12,859 bases of DNA from Bacillota bacterium (GTDB lineage Bacteria > Bacillota > Bacilli > Lactobacillales > Aerococcaceae): positions 1 to 12,859 of the forward strand of contig JAEZWY010000047.1 in NCBI GenBank assembly GCA_023442905.1, in the 5' to 3' direction. The notes beneath the pieces are model-generated. The model ran no database searches. It was not told where the DNA came from and saw only the letters and a list, made by a program, of their open reading frames with translations. Of this stretch, positions 6,933 through 12,859 are shown one piece after another (the stretch's first letter is position 1; every line of letters starts with the position of its first letter). The position numbers were made by a program, and so were the translations under genes.

Positions 6933-7985
6933 GTGTCAAAAATAAATGTCAGTCTATTTAATAAGGCCTATATCGCTGTTGTATTGGCCTTTATCTTGGT
7001 TATTGCAGCCTATGATGTTAGCTATAGTAAGTCCAATGCAGGTGAAGAAATTATGAGTAACCAAGCAGTAAATACTAAGCAAGGAACAGACGGAAGCACT
7101 GACCAGACAAGTGCTGATAATGCTACTAATGATGCAGAAAAAAAGGCTGAAGCACGAAAAGCTGAGTTAGCAGAAACCATTACTACACCAGTTGCATCAA
7201 ATGCCACTACCGATGAAGAAGCAAGTCAAATGGCGGAGTTTTCAGCTGACTATGCGGATGATATCCAAACTTATACGGTGAAGGATATCGCCACAAATGT
7301 AGCTACTACACTGGAACTGGACGAAACAGCAGCCTTAGCTCAATTGCTGACAGACCTACCCAAAGACATAGATGTAGATTCAGCGCAATATCAATTAGTC
7401 AATAAACTTAACCCATTACTTACTGAACCAGTAATGGATTTTGCTTATGCAAATTCAGGGAAAGAATATAACGCCGTAATCACAGATGCTTATACTGCGC
7501 TAATTGATGGTGCTGAAAATGCTGGATACACACTCGCTACTATTTCTGCCCACCGAACAATTGCTTACCAAGCACAGAATGTGGAGAATGGTTATCAAAA
7601 CTACTTAGCTCAAGGCTATTCAGAAGCAGAAGCGCGTGACTTAACAAATGCTTATTTTGCACCAGCTCAAGCCAGTGAACATTCAACTGGACTAGCCTTT
7701 GACTGGTTAGGAACAGAATGGACAGCTATAGGTGGCGGTTTAGATGAAGGGTATGCAGACCAACCATCCGCTCAATGGCTAGCAGAAAATGCCCAAGATT
7801 ATGGCTTTATTTTACGTTACCCACAAGGTAAAGAGCAGGTAACTGGGTATAGTTTTGAGCCATGGCACTACCGTTATGTCGGTGTAGAAGCTGCGCAATA
7901 CATCACTAAATATGACATCACATTAGAAGAATTCTTAGCCCTAGCAAACTATCAAACCGCATTAACAGAAGAAGGATTAGCTTAA
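6933..7985 (+). CDS. Membrane-anchored M15 family D,D-carboxypeptidase (VanY-like)
   Basis: This 350-residue protein is a zinc D-alanyl-D-alanine carboxypeptidase that would trim stem peptides of peptidoglycan outside the cell. It starts at GTG (6933), supported by GGGGAG 8 bases upstream. Residues 13-28 are a hydrophobic signal anchor with no lipobox and no clear cleavage site. Residues 30-115 form a polar Ala/Thr/Asp/Glu-rich linker. The catalytic domain (about 150-330) shows SAHRT (205-209), SEHSTGLAFD (248-257) with zinc ligands His250 and Asp257, and EPWHYRYVG (309-317) with catalytic Glu309 and third ligand His312, so it looks intact. It is transcribed divergently from proB and stands alone. 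No vanA/H/X-type genes are nearby, so wall remodelling is more likely than vancomycin resistance. Confidence 0.9.
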   Translation: MSKINVSLFNKAYIAVVLAFILVIAAYDVSYSKSNAGEEIMSNQAVNTKQGTDGSTDQTSADNATNDAEKKAEARKAELAETITTPVASNATTDEEASQMAEFSADYADDIQTYTVKDIATNVATTLELDETAALAQLLTDLPKDIDVDSAQYQLVNKLNPLLTEPVMDFAYANSGKEYNAVITDAYTALIDGAENAGYTLATISAHRTIAYQAQNVENGYQNYLAQGYSEAEARDLTNAYFAPAQASEHSTGLAFDWLGTEWTAIGGGLDEGYADQPSAQWLAENAQDYGFILRYPQGKEQVTGYSFEPWHYRYVGVEAAQYITKYDITLEEFLALANYQTALTEEGLA

Positions 7986-8024
7986 AAGGCTGACTTAATT
8001 GTTAACAAACTAAAAGAATATAAG

Positions 8025-8059
8025 AAAAAGCGCCCGAACATCATGCTCGAGCGCTTTTT
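8025..8059. terminator. Bidirectional terminator between carboxypeptidase and lysA
   Basis: AAAAAGCGCCCGA (8025-8037) pairs with TCGAGCGCTTTTT (8047-8059) with one mismatch and a 9-base loop. A-run and T-run flanks let it work in both directions for the two convergent genes. Confidence 0.9.
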
Positions 8060-8073
8060 GCTGCATATATTTT

Positions 8074-9327
8074 TTAGAAATTAAAGTCCATAGTTGCAAA
8101 GTAGTCTTCTGGTGTTTCAGGACGACGGATTTGTTTGAATGAACCGTCTTCTTCTAACATGACTTCAGCTGAACGTAATTTGGCATTGTATTGGTAACCC
8201 ATTGATGCACCGTGTGCGCCGGCATCGTGAATCCAGATATAGTCACCGATGTTTGTTTTTGGCAATTGACGGTCGATAGCAAATTTATCATTATTTTCAC
8301 ACAATCCACCAGTCACATCATAGGTTTGATCAGCAGTCTCATCTTCTTTACCCAATACAGAGATATGGTGGTAAGCACCGTACATAGCTGGGCGTAATAA
8401 GTCAGAAGCAGAGGCATCTAAACCTAAGTAGTCCTTATAAGTGATTTTCTCATGTAATACTTTGGCTACCAAACCACCATTTTCAGCTAACATCCAACGA
8501 CCTAATTCTGTAAAGATGGCAACATCGCCTAAGCCAGCTGGCGTCATGATGTCTTCGTATGCTTGGCGAACACCTTCACCAATGATGTCGATGTCTGCAG
8601 GTGTTTCTTCAGGTTTATAAGCAACCCCAACACCACCAGAAAGGTTGATGAAAGCAATATTTAAATCAGTTTGGTCTTTCAATTCAACAGCTAACTCAAA
8701 TAAAGTACGGGCTAATTTAGGATAGTATTCATTTGAAGTAGAACCTGAAACTAAGAAAGAGTGAATACCGATATTTTTCACGCCGTAGTCAGCTAATTTT
8801 TGGAAAGCTTCACGGGTTTGTGAGGGTGTCATACCATATTTGGCGTCACCAGGGTTATCCATAATACCGTTAGCTACTTCAAAGGTACCACCTGGATTAT
8901 AACGGATACAAACTGTTTCCGGGAATTCGCCAACATGTTCTTTAAAGAAATCAATATGCGTAATATCATCAAAGTTGATAATCGCACCTAACTCAGCGGC
9001 TTTTTGGAAGTCAGCTGCTGGTGTAACGTTAGATGAGAACATAATATCGTGACCTGAAAAGCCAACTTTGTCTGCTAGTACAAGTTCAGTATAAGAAGCG
9101 CAATCCACGCCCATGCCTTCTTCCTGCATAATTTTTAATACATGTGGGTTCGGTGTCGCCTTAACAGCAAAGTATTCATGGAAGTTAGGGTTCCATGAGA
9201 AAGCTTTTTTTAAGCGACGACAGCGGTCGCGAATGCCTGCTTCGTCATATAGGTGGAAGGGTGTTGGGATTTCAGCGGCAATTTCTTCAACTTTTGCCAA
9301 AGTAGTAAATGGACGTTTGTTTTGCAT
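8074..9327 (-). CDS. lysA: Diaminopimelate decarboxylase-like PLP enzyme
   Basis: This 417-residue fold type III PLP enzyme most likely converts meso-diaminopimelate to lysine. EYFAVKATPNPHVL (51-64) holds the PLP lysine, Lys56, and DCASYTELVLA (75-85) follows as usual. INLSGGVGVAYKPEE (227-241) binds the phosphate, ELGR (274-277) replaces the common EPGR, MYGAYHH (315-321) fits the substrate site, and CENND (343-347) replaces the common CESxD with the catalytic Cys kept. The usual HIGSQ is IHSFLVSGS (188-196). I recall the same variant motifs in many Firmicutes proteins annotated as LysA. AAAGGAG lies 10 bases before the ATG. It is a single-gene unit with no other lysine genes beside it, and its short leader leaves no room for a lysine riboswitch. 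A related decarboxylase with another substrate is possible. Confidence 0.83.
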   Translation of the reverse strand: MQNKRPFTTLAKVEEIAAEIPTPFHLYDEAGIRDRCRRLKKAFSWNPNFHEYFAVKATPNPHVLKIMQEEGMGVDCASYTELVLADKVGFSGHDIMFSSNVTPAADFQKAAELGAIINFDDITHIDFFKEHVGEFPETVCIRYNPGGTFEVANGIMDNPGDAKYGMTPSQTREAFQKLADYGVKNIGIHSFLVSGSTSNEYYPKLARTLFELAVELKDQTDLNIAFINLSGGVGVAYKPEETPADIDIIGEGVRQAYEDIMTPAGLGDVAIFTELGRWMLAENGGLVAKVLHEKITYKDYLGLDASASDLLRPAMYGAYHHISVLGKEDETADQTYDVTGGLCENNDKFAIDRQLPKTNIGDYIWIHDAGAHGASMGYQYNAKLRSAEVMLEEDGSFKQIRRPETPEDYFATMDFNF

Positions 9328-9362
9328 GAATAGTTGTCTCCTTTAAATTTAATCTTACTCTC

Positions 9363-9391
9363 ATTATGAAGAAAAAGCCTTCTTTATGCAA
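9363..9391 (-). promoter_or_regulatory. Promoter of the lysA-like gene
   Basis: On the - strand TTGCAT (9391-9386), a 17-base spacer and CATAAT (9368-9363) form a good vegetative promoter. Transcription would begin near 9356, leaving about 29 bases of leader. Confidence 0.7.
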
Positions 9392-9470
9392 GCTTAGAAT
9401 CCCTATATAGTATCGACCTTATGAAAAATACAAGAAAACGCATAAATATGAAAAATCTATGTGAATTGGC

Positions 9471-9499
9471 TTGACAATTATTTTATTTAAATCTATGAT
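9471..9499 (+). promoter_or_regulatory. Strong promoter of the leader and ABC transporter operon
   Basis: A perfect TTGACA (9471-9476), a 17-base spacer and TATGAT (9494-9499) make this one of the best promoters in the window. Transcription would start near 9506, about 330 bases before the first transporter gene, so a long structured leader RNA is expected. Confidence 0.88.
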
Positions 9500-9558
9500 A
9501 ATGCTATTGAAAGACGCAACTGTATGAATTACAGCACTATTCGAAAGGGATTTTTTAA

Positions 9559-9615
9559 ATGAAAATGAACAGCCTACATACGAATAATCGCTTTTACTTT
9601 AGCTATTTTAGGTAG
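9559..9615 (+). CDS. Candidate attenuator leader peptide rich in Phe and Tyr
   Basis: An 18-codon open frame reads MKMNSLHTNNRFYFSYFR and stops at TAG (9613-9615). AAAGGG (9544-9549) precedes the ATG by 9 bases, a good ribosome site. The last seven residues before the final Arg include three Phe and two Tyr, in codons TTT, TAC, TTT, TAT, TTT. It lies about 53 bases after the predicted transcription start, and its stop codon touches the first base of a 14-bp hairpin. A ribosome held on these codons would change which downstream helices can form. The transporter family downstream handles aromatic amino acids, which agrees with the codon content. T-rich DNA encodes Phe and Tyr easily, so chance is not excluded, and translation is not shown. 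Confidence 0.6.
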   Translation: MKMNSLHTNNRFYFSYFR

Positions 9616-9804
9616 TTTGTATTTATGAAATCTGTTTTAAGATCATAGATACAAACGTCAGTAAACAACTGAACCGTATCTATGATGGCTAAACATTTTG
9701 TTGCGTAACAAGTGGCCACGTAGAGATAAAATCTATTGTGGCAAGCTATTTATTTCTAGCGCTATAAGCACCTATTTAGATTTTATCTGGATAGGTGCTT
9801 TTTT
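9615..9804 (+). promoter_or_regulatory. Attenuator leader with a chain of alternative helices
   Basis: Segment A (9615-9628) pairs with segment B (9643-9656) over 14 bp with one G-U. Segment B (9642-9652) pairs equally well with segment C (9676-9686) over 11 perfect bp, with an inner TCAGT/ACTGA stem. Segment C (9677-9691) can also pair with segment D (9713-9728) over about 14 bp with small bulges and two G-U pairs. D and its 3' neighbour (9724-9735) are perfectly complementary over 12 bases to 9777-9788, inside the terminator loop; that pairing excludes the terminator stem. A local hairpin, GCCAC (9715-9719) with GTGGC (9738-9742), competes with the last two. The complementarities are seen. 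Which state reads through is unresolved. No standard T-box motif or known riboswitch core was recognised. Confidence 0.65.
9766..9804 (+). terminator. Terminator in the leader, upstream of the ABC transporter genes
   Basis: AAGCACCTAT (9766-9775) pairs perfectly with ATAGGTGCTT (9791-9800), with a small inner AGAT/ATCT stem and a run of six T (9799-9804). It ends 32 bases before the first transporter start codon and after the strong promoter. A terminator placed there makes sense only as a regulated attenuator. Confidence 0.9.
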
Positions 9805-9836
9805 CTTTGGATTGATGAGATAAAGGGGAGTAAATA

Positions 9837-10799
9837 ATGAAAAAATTAAGCTTAAAGAAAAGCTTGCTAGCATTAATAGCGAGTTTGGCTATTTTAGTAG
9901 CTGGCTGTCAGAATACTGAGGATAATGGTATTTTAGATATCGGTATTTTATCCATTATGGACCATAATTCCTTAAACGATGCTGAGCAAGGTTTCATCGA
10001 TGGTATGACGGAATTGGGTTATGAGGAAGGCGTAGATGTTACTTACCACCGGATGAATGCGCAAGGTCAACAAGCGAATTTATATCCAATGGCAGGTCAA
10101 CTATTGAAAAATTCTGAATTGGTTTTAGGTATTGGGACACCAACCATCCAAGCCCTAGCCGTTACGGAAGAGGAGAAACCACTCCTTTTTACAGCTGTAA
10201 CAGATCCGATATCGGCAGGTCTAGCAGAATCATTAGAAGCATCAGGACGAAATGTTACTGGAACCAGCGACCAGATGCCAGTTGAAAAACAAGTTGAGCT
10301 GTTAATTTCGATTAAACCTGAAGCAGAAAAGGTAGGTATTATCTACAATACAGGTGAAGTTAACTCACAAATTCAAGCAGAACAAGCTGAGGAAGCCATT
10401 CTAGCTGCAGGGAAAACACCAGTTATTCGTACAGTAACTTCAACCAATGATGTACAGCAAGCTTTGAATTCAGTTATGTCAGATGTTGGCTTACTTTACA
10501 TACCAACAGATAACATTATGGCTGGTGCAGCTTCAACTGTGGGTGCAGTTTCTGAGCAATATCAAGTACCGGTTGTTGCCGGATCAATTGATCAAATTGA
10601 AGATGGTGGTTTGGCAACCTACTCATTAAACTACTATGAATTAGGCCGTCAAACAGCAGAAATGGCTGTTCGAGTGATTGAGGGCGAAGATCCTTCGACA
10701 ATGCCAATTGAGCAAGCAGAAGAATTAGAGTTATTCGTAAACGAAGATATGGCGGAAGCATTGGGCATCGATCCTGACAGCATCCAAGTGGCAGAATAA
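9837..10799 (+). CDS. trpX: TrpX-type ABC transporter substrate-binding lipoprotein
   Basis: This 320-residue protein is the extracellular binding component of an ABC importer, of the family often called TrpX (COG2984-like). It has a lysine-rich N-terminus, a hydrophobic stretch (10-22) and the lipobox LVAGC, with Cys24 as the lipidated residue. The mature part shows the periplasmic-binding fold pattern: GILSIMDHNSLNDAEQGF near 36-53, then GIGTPTIQALA, then AVTDPISAGL, as in its relatives. AGGGGAG lies 6 bases before the ATG. It is followed by the permease and ATPase genes in one operon behind the attenuator. Family members have been linked to tryptophan through T-box regulation; here the Phe/Tyr-rich leader suggests a broader or different aromatic substrate. 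The symbol is a family name, not proof of specificity. Confidence 0.85.
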   Translation: MKKLSLKKSLLALIASLAILVAGCQNTEDNGILDIGILSIMDHNSLNDAEQGFIDGMTELGYEEGVDVTYHRMNAQGQQANLYPMAGQLLKNSELVLGIGTPTIQALAVTEEEKPLLFTAVTDPISAGLAESLEASGRNVTGTSDQMPVEKQVELLISIKPEAEKVGIIYNTGEVNSQIQAEQAEEAILAAGKTPVIRTVTSTNDVQQALNSVMSDVGLLYIPTDNIMAGAASTVGAVSEQYQVPVVAGSIDQIEDGGLATYSLNYYELGRQTAEMAVRVIEGEDPSTMPIEQAEELELFVNEDMAEALGIDPDSIQVAE

Positions 10800-10821
10800 A
10801 GGGAAGAGAGAGGGTTTTAAC

Positions 10822-11721
10822 ATGAGTGTTATTTTAGGCAGTATATCAGAAGGTTTGTTGTGGGGATTATTAGCAATGGGGGTTTACTTGACTTACCGCA
10901 TCCTAAATGTTGCGGACATGACAGTTGAAGGCTCGTTTGCCTTAGGGGCATCCTTAGTTTCACGTTTAATTTTTGAATTAGCGATGGAACCATGGGTTGC
11001 AACCTTATTATCTTTTGTAATTGGTGCAGGTGCCGGATTAATCACAGGATTACTACATACAAAATTGAAAGTTCCAGCATTAATTGCTTCTATTATTACA
11101 ATGACAGGTTTATACTCAATCAACCTACGAATTCTAGGTCAAGCAAACTTACCTTTATTGAGTCAAAATACTTTAGTAACGCAAATGCGTCAATTAATTG
11201 CAGATAAAACTTTAGCTGTTATTGTAATTGGTATAATTATTGTTATAGCTATTGTAGCTCTATTAAAATGGTTCTTTGACACACAAATTGGTTTAGCTAT
11301 TCGTGCAACTGGAGACAACTACATGATGAGTGAAGCGAATGGAATTAATACCGATTGGACCAAGATTATTGGCTTTATGGTAGCCAATGGACTGGTTGGT
11401 TTATCTGGTGGTTTACTTGCTCAAAACAATGGCTATGCTGATGTAAATATGGGGGTAGGTGCTATGGTTATTGGTCTAGCCTCAGTCGTAATTGGAGAAG
11501 CTATTGGTAAGAATTTAACTTTTGTGAAACGCCTATTAGCGATTGTGTTTGGATCGATTATTTACCGATTGCTATTACTATTAGTATTAGAATTGAACTT
11601 CAATCCAAACGACGTACGTTTATTCTCAGCTTTAATCTTAGCCGTAGCACTTGGTGTGCCAGCAGTGCGCAAACACGGTAAAAAAGTTGTGAAAAACTCA
11701 CTTTCAACCAAAGAAGCATAG
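10822..11721 (+). CDS. trpY: ABC transporter permease (TrpY-type)
   Basis: This 299-residue inner-membrane protein is the permease of the importer, in the same broad class as branched-chain amino acid and sugar permeases. About eight or nine hydrophobic segments are visible, roughly at 3-23, 37-52, 58-78, 84-100, 131-151, 181-200, 208-228, 235-257 and 265-282. The cytoplasmic loop GLAIRATGDNYMMSEANGI (157-175) has the layout expected for contact with the ATPase. The C-terminal tail is short and basic. The gene starts 22 bases after trpX ends, with GAGAGGG as the ribosome site, and stops 15 bases before the ATPase gene, so the three are co-transcribed. As only one permease is encoded, it probably works as a homodimer. 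Confidence 0.88.
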   Translation: MSVILGSISEGLLWGLLAMGVYLTYRILNVADMTVEGSFALGASLVSRLIFELAMEPWVATLLSFVIGAGAGLITGLLHTKLKVPALIASIITMTGLYSINLRILGQANLPLLSQNTLVTQMRQLIADKTLAVIVIGIIIVIAIVALLKWFFDTQIGLAIRATGDNYMMSEANGINTDWTKIIGFMVANGLVGLSGGLLAQNNGYADVNMGVGAMVIGLASVVIGEAIGKNLTFVKRLLAIVFGSIIYRLLLLLVLELNFNPNDVRLFSALILAVALGVPAVRKHGKKVVKNSLSTKEA

Positions 11722-11736
11722 AGGGGAGATTGACCA

Positions 11737-12540
11737 ATGACTAGCGTATTAACATTAGAAAATATCCATAAAACTTTTGAAGCGAAAACACCAAATGAGA
11801 ACCACGTATTAAAAGGCATTGACTTAAAAGTAGAAAAGGGCGATTTCATTACCATAATTGGGGGTAATGGGGCAGGTAAATCAACTTTCCTAAATTCAAT
11901 TGCTGGTTCACTATTAGTCGACCAAGGGGCTATTAAGATTGAAGATAAAGATGTTACGAGTTTAACAGCGAATAAACGTGCAGGATTGGTATCACGCGTA
12001 TTCCAAGACACCCGCATGGGGACTGCTAGTCGACTAACCATCGAAGAAAATATGGCCATTGCAGACCGCCGTGGACATAAATTTGGCTTTGGCCGAGGTG
12101 TAAACAATAAGCAACGCGAAACCTTCAAAGAAGCTTTGAAATTATTAGACCTAGGCTTGGAAAATAGATTAACTGCCGAAGTTGGTTTATTATCTGGTGG
12201 TCAACGACAAGCGTTAACTTTACTGATGGCTACACTGAAAAAGCCAAAGGTCTTACTACTAGATGAGCATACAGCAGCTTTGGACCCTAAAACATCTGAC
12301 ATGGTATTAAAATTAACTGAAGAAGTGATTGAACGCGACCAATTAACCGCTTTAATGATTACCCACGATATGGAACAGGCCATTCAAATGGGTAACCGTT
12401 TATTGATGATGGATAATGGGCGAATCTTGATTGATATTCGTGGTGAAGAGAAGAAACAACTGACTGTACAACAATTATTAGATATGTTCAAAAAGCAATC
12501 AGGTAGAGCATTAAATGATGATGCTTTAATTCTAGGTTAA
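11737..12540 (+). CDS. trpZ: ABC transporter ATP-binding protein (TrpZ-type)
   Basis: This 267-residue cytoplasmic ATPase powers the importer. It contains Walker A GGNGAGKST (42-50), the Q-loop Gln90 in RVFQD, the signature LSGGQ (152-156), Walker B VLLLDE (172-177), the D-loop ALDP (181-184) and the switch His210 in ITHDM. The residue after the catalytic Glu177 is His (DEHTAALDP), characteristic of this COG1101-like subgroup as I recall it, where most ABC proteins have Pro. AGGGGAG precedes the ATG by about 9 bases. It is the last gene of the operon; a large hairpin with a T-run follows 50 bases after the stop. Confidence 0.92.
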   Translation: MTSVLTLENIHKTFEAKTPNENHVLKGIDLKVEKGDFITIIGGNGAGKSTFLNSIAGSLLVDQGAIKIEDKDVTSLTANKRAGLVSRVFQDTRMGTASRLTIEENMAIADRRGHKFGFGRGVNNKQRETFKEALKLLDLGLENRLTAEVGLLSGGQRQALTLLMATLKKPKVLLLDEHTAALDPKTSDMVLKLTEEVIERDQLTALMITHDMEQAIQMGNRLLMMDNGRILIDIRGEEKKQLTVQQLLDMFKKQSGRALNDDALILG

Positions 12541-12559
12541 GACAAGCAAGGATATAATT

Positions 12560-12585
12560 ATGAATTCCTTCATATAAAAATTCAT
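12560..12585. repeat. Small inverted repeat after the transporter operon
   Basis: ATGAATT (12560-12566) and AATTCAT (12579-12585) are perfect 7-base arms with a 12-base loop and no T-run of its own. It ends directly before a TTAC tetranucleotide (12586-12589) and the larger nested hairpin. The function is unknown, and it may be chance in AT-rich DNA. Confidence 0.35.
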
Positions 12586-12590
12586 TTACA

Positions 12591-12657
12591 AGCTGTCAGC
12601 TAAGGAAACCTAGGTATTGATACCTAGGAAGAATTAGCGAAATAGACAGCTCTTTTT
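12591..12657 (+). terminator. Nested three-part hairpin with T-run: operon terminator and/or element end
   Basis: Three stems nest in one 61-base structure: AGCTGTC/GACAGCT (12591-12597, 12645-12651), GCTAA/TTAGC (12599-12603, 12634-12638) and CCTAGGTA/TACCTAGG (12609-12616, 12621-12628) around a TTGA loop. CTTTTTG follows, so it can terminate the transporter operon. It is far more elaborate than the other terminators here and lies just upstream of a tnpB start. It could instead be, or also be, the subterminal palindrome of an IS200/IS605-type element. Confidence 0.6.
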
Positions 12658-12699
12658 GTTGATTTTACTAGGTTATCATTTATGTTTTCTCTAAATAGG

Positions 12700-12708
12700 T
12701 GGTAAAAT
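12700..12708 (+). promoter_or_regulatory. Extended -10 promoter of the tnpB gene
   Basis: TGGTAAAAT fits the extended -10 pattern (TG, one base, then a TATAAT-like hexamer at 12703-12708). No good -35 hexamer is visible. It lies 26 bases before the ATG. Confidence 0.5.
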
Positions 12709-12734
12709 ATATTTAAGAGAAAAGAGGTGACTAG

Positions 12735-12859
12735 ATGCAGTTAACGAAAACGATTAAAGTGCAATTATACCCAAGTGCTAGTGATATTGAAAAATTCGAA
12801 GAAACCCAACAACAGTTTTTAAACGCTTGTAATTTTGTTTCGACATATATCTTTGACCA
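12735..12859 (+). CDS. tnpB: TnpB / OrfB-type protein of IS200/IS605 family, 5' part only
   Basis: Forty-one complete codons are visible before the window ends. The protein begins MQLTKTIKVQLYPSASDIEK and continues with NACNFVSTYIFD, the typical N-terminus of TnpB (OrfB) proteins: a KTIKVQLYP-like first strand, then a helix ending in the NACNFVS motif. Characterised TnpB proteins are RNA-guided DNA endonucleases carried by IS200/IS605 and IS607 transposons. The start is well supported by AGAGGTGA (12723-12730) 4 bases upstream. The RuvC-like catalytic residues, the zinc finger and the guide-RNA region, which lies at the 3' end of such elements, are all outside the window, so intactness cannot be judged. 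No tnpA lies upstream on the visible side. Confidence 0.78.
   Translation, partial: MQLTKTIKVQLYPSASDIEKFEETQQQFLNACNFVSTYIFD

Noticed and set aside
6933..7985. Vancomycin-resistance VanY
   Set aside because: The M15 domain is shared with housekeeping carboxypeptidases, and no vanR/S/H/A/X-like gene is nearby.
9328..9362. Lysine riboswitch in front of lysA
   Set aside because: The predicted transcript leader is only about 29 bases, too short for a lysine aptamer of roughly 170 bases or more.
9625..9648. A seven-codon open frame (MKSVLRS) in the leader
   Set aside because: It has no ribosome binding site, its start lies inside the 14-bp A:B helix, and its codons are unremarkable.
9700..9745. 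A T-box-like AAGTGGCCACG at 9710-9720, whose UGGC could pair with the GCCA end of tRNA-Trp
   Set aside because: The T-box core AGGGUGGNACCGCG is not present, the flanking bases do not form a standard antiterminator with the terminator left arm, and I found no Stem I motifs. A very divergent T-box is not fully excluded; a covariance-model search would decide.
11562..12128. 188-codon open frame on the - strand opposite trpY/trpZ
   Set aside because: It spans the junction of two confident genes on the other strand, and its product looks like the complement of the ABC ATPase motifs rather than a real protein.
1..12859. CRISPR arrays, tRNA and rRNA genes
   Set aside because: No regularly spaced direct repeats, cloverleaf-like segments or conserved ribosomal RNA stretches were seen in any gap between genes.

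Overview
The window is a stretch of low-GC Gram-positive chromosome. Strong TTGACA/TATAAT promoters, AGGAGG-type ribosome binding sites, simple hairpin-plus-T-run terminators, a short ProB without a PUA domain, and the protein sequences themselves point to Lactobacillales. Aerococcaceae or Carnobacteriaceae is my best guess, but I cannot fix the genus from sequence alone. Most of it is housekeeping metabolism in small, well-insulated transcription units. A mobile-element gene begins at the right edge.

Left part (1-3523, + strand): a luciferase-like flavin oxidoreductase (116-1198) and a family 3 glycoside hydrolase (1390-3453). Each has its own promoter and terminator. The hydrolase promoter carries a near-consensus catabolite-repression (cre-like) site over its predicted transcription start. 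A bidirectional terminator separates it from the convergent genes that follow.

Middle part (3524-6787, - strand): the proline pathway genes proB and proA, read proB to proA with a dedicated terminator, then a type I asparaginase gene with its own extended -10 promoter directly behind that terminator. An inverted repeat is centred on the proB -10 box. Divergent from proB is a membrane-anchored M15 (VanY-like) D,D-carboxypeptidase (6933-7985, + strand). It shares a bidirectional terminator with a convergent diaminopimelate decarboxylase-like gene (8074-9327, - strand).

Right part (9471-12657, + strand): a three-gene ABC importer of the TrpXYZ type (lipoprotein binding protein, permease, ATPase), which suggests aromatic amino acid uptake. 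The roughly 330-base leader before it is the most interesting object here. It has a near-consensus promoter and a good ribosome binding site, and an 18-codon open reading frame ending in Arg-Phe-Tyr-Phe-Ser-Tyr-Phe-Arg. A chain of mutually exclusive RNA helices follows, ending in a strong terminator just before the first transporter gene. No canonical T-box is visible. I read this as a candidate ribosome-mediated (leader-peptide) attenuator responding to Phe/Tyr. The pairing chain is visible in the sequence; the regulatory logic and its polarity are inference.

Right edge (12735-12859): the first 41 codons of a TnpB (IS200/IS605 OrfB-type) protein, preceded by an unusually elaborate nested hairpin that may be the transporter terminator, the left end of the element, or both. 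No tRNA, rRNA or CRISPR array was seen.
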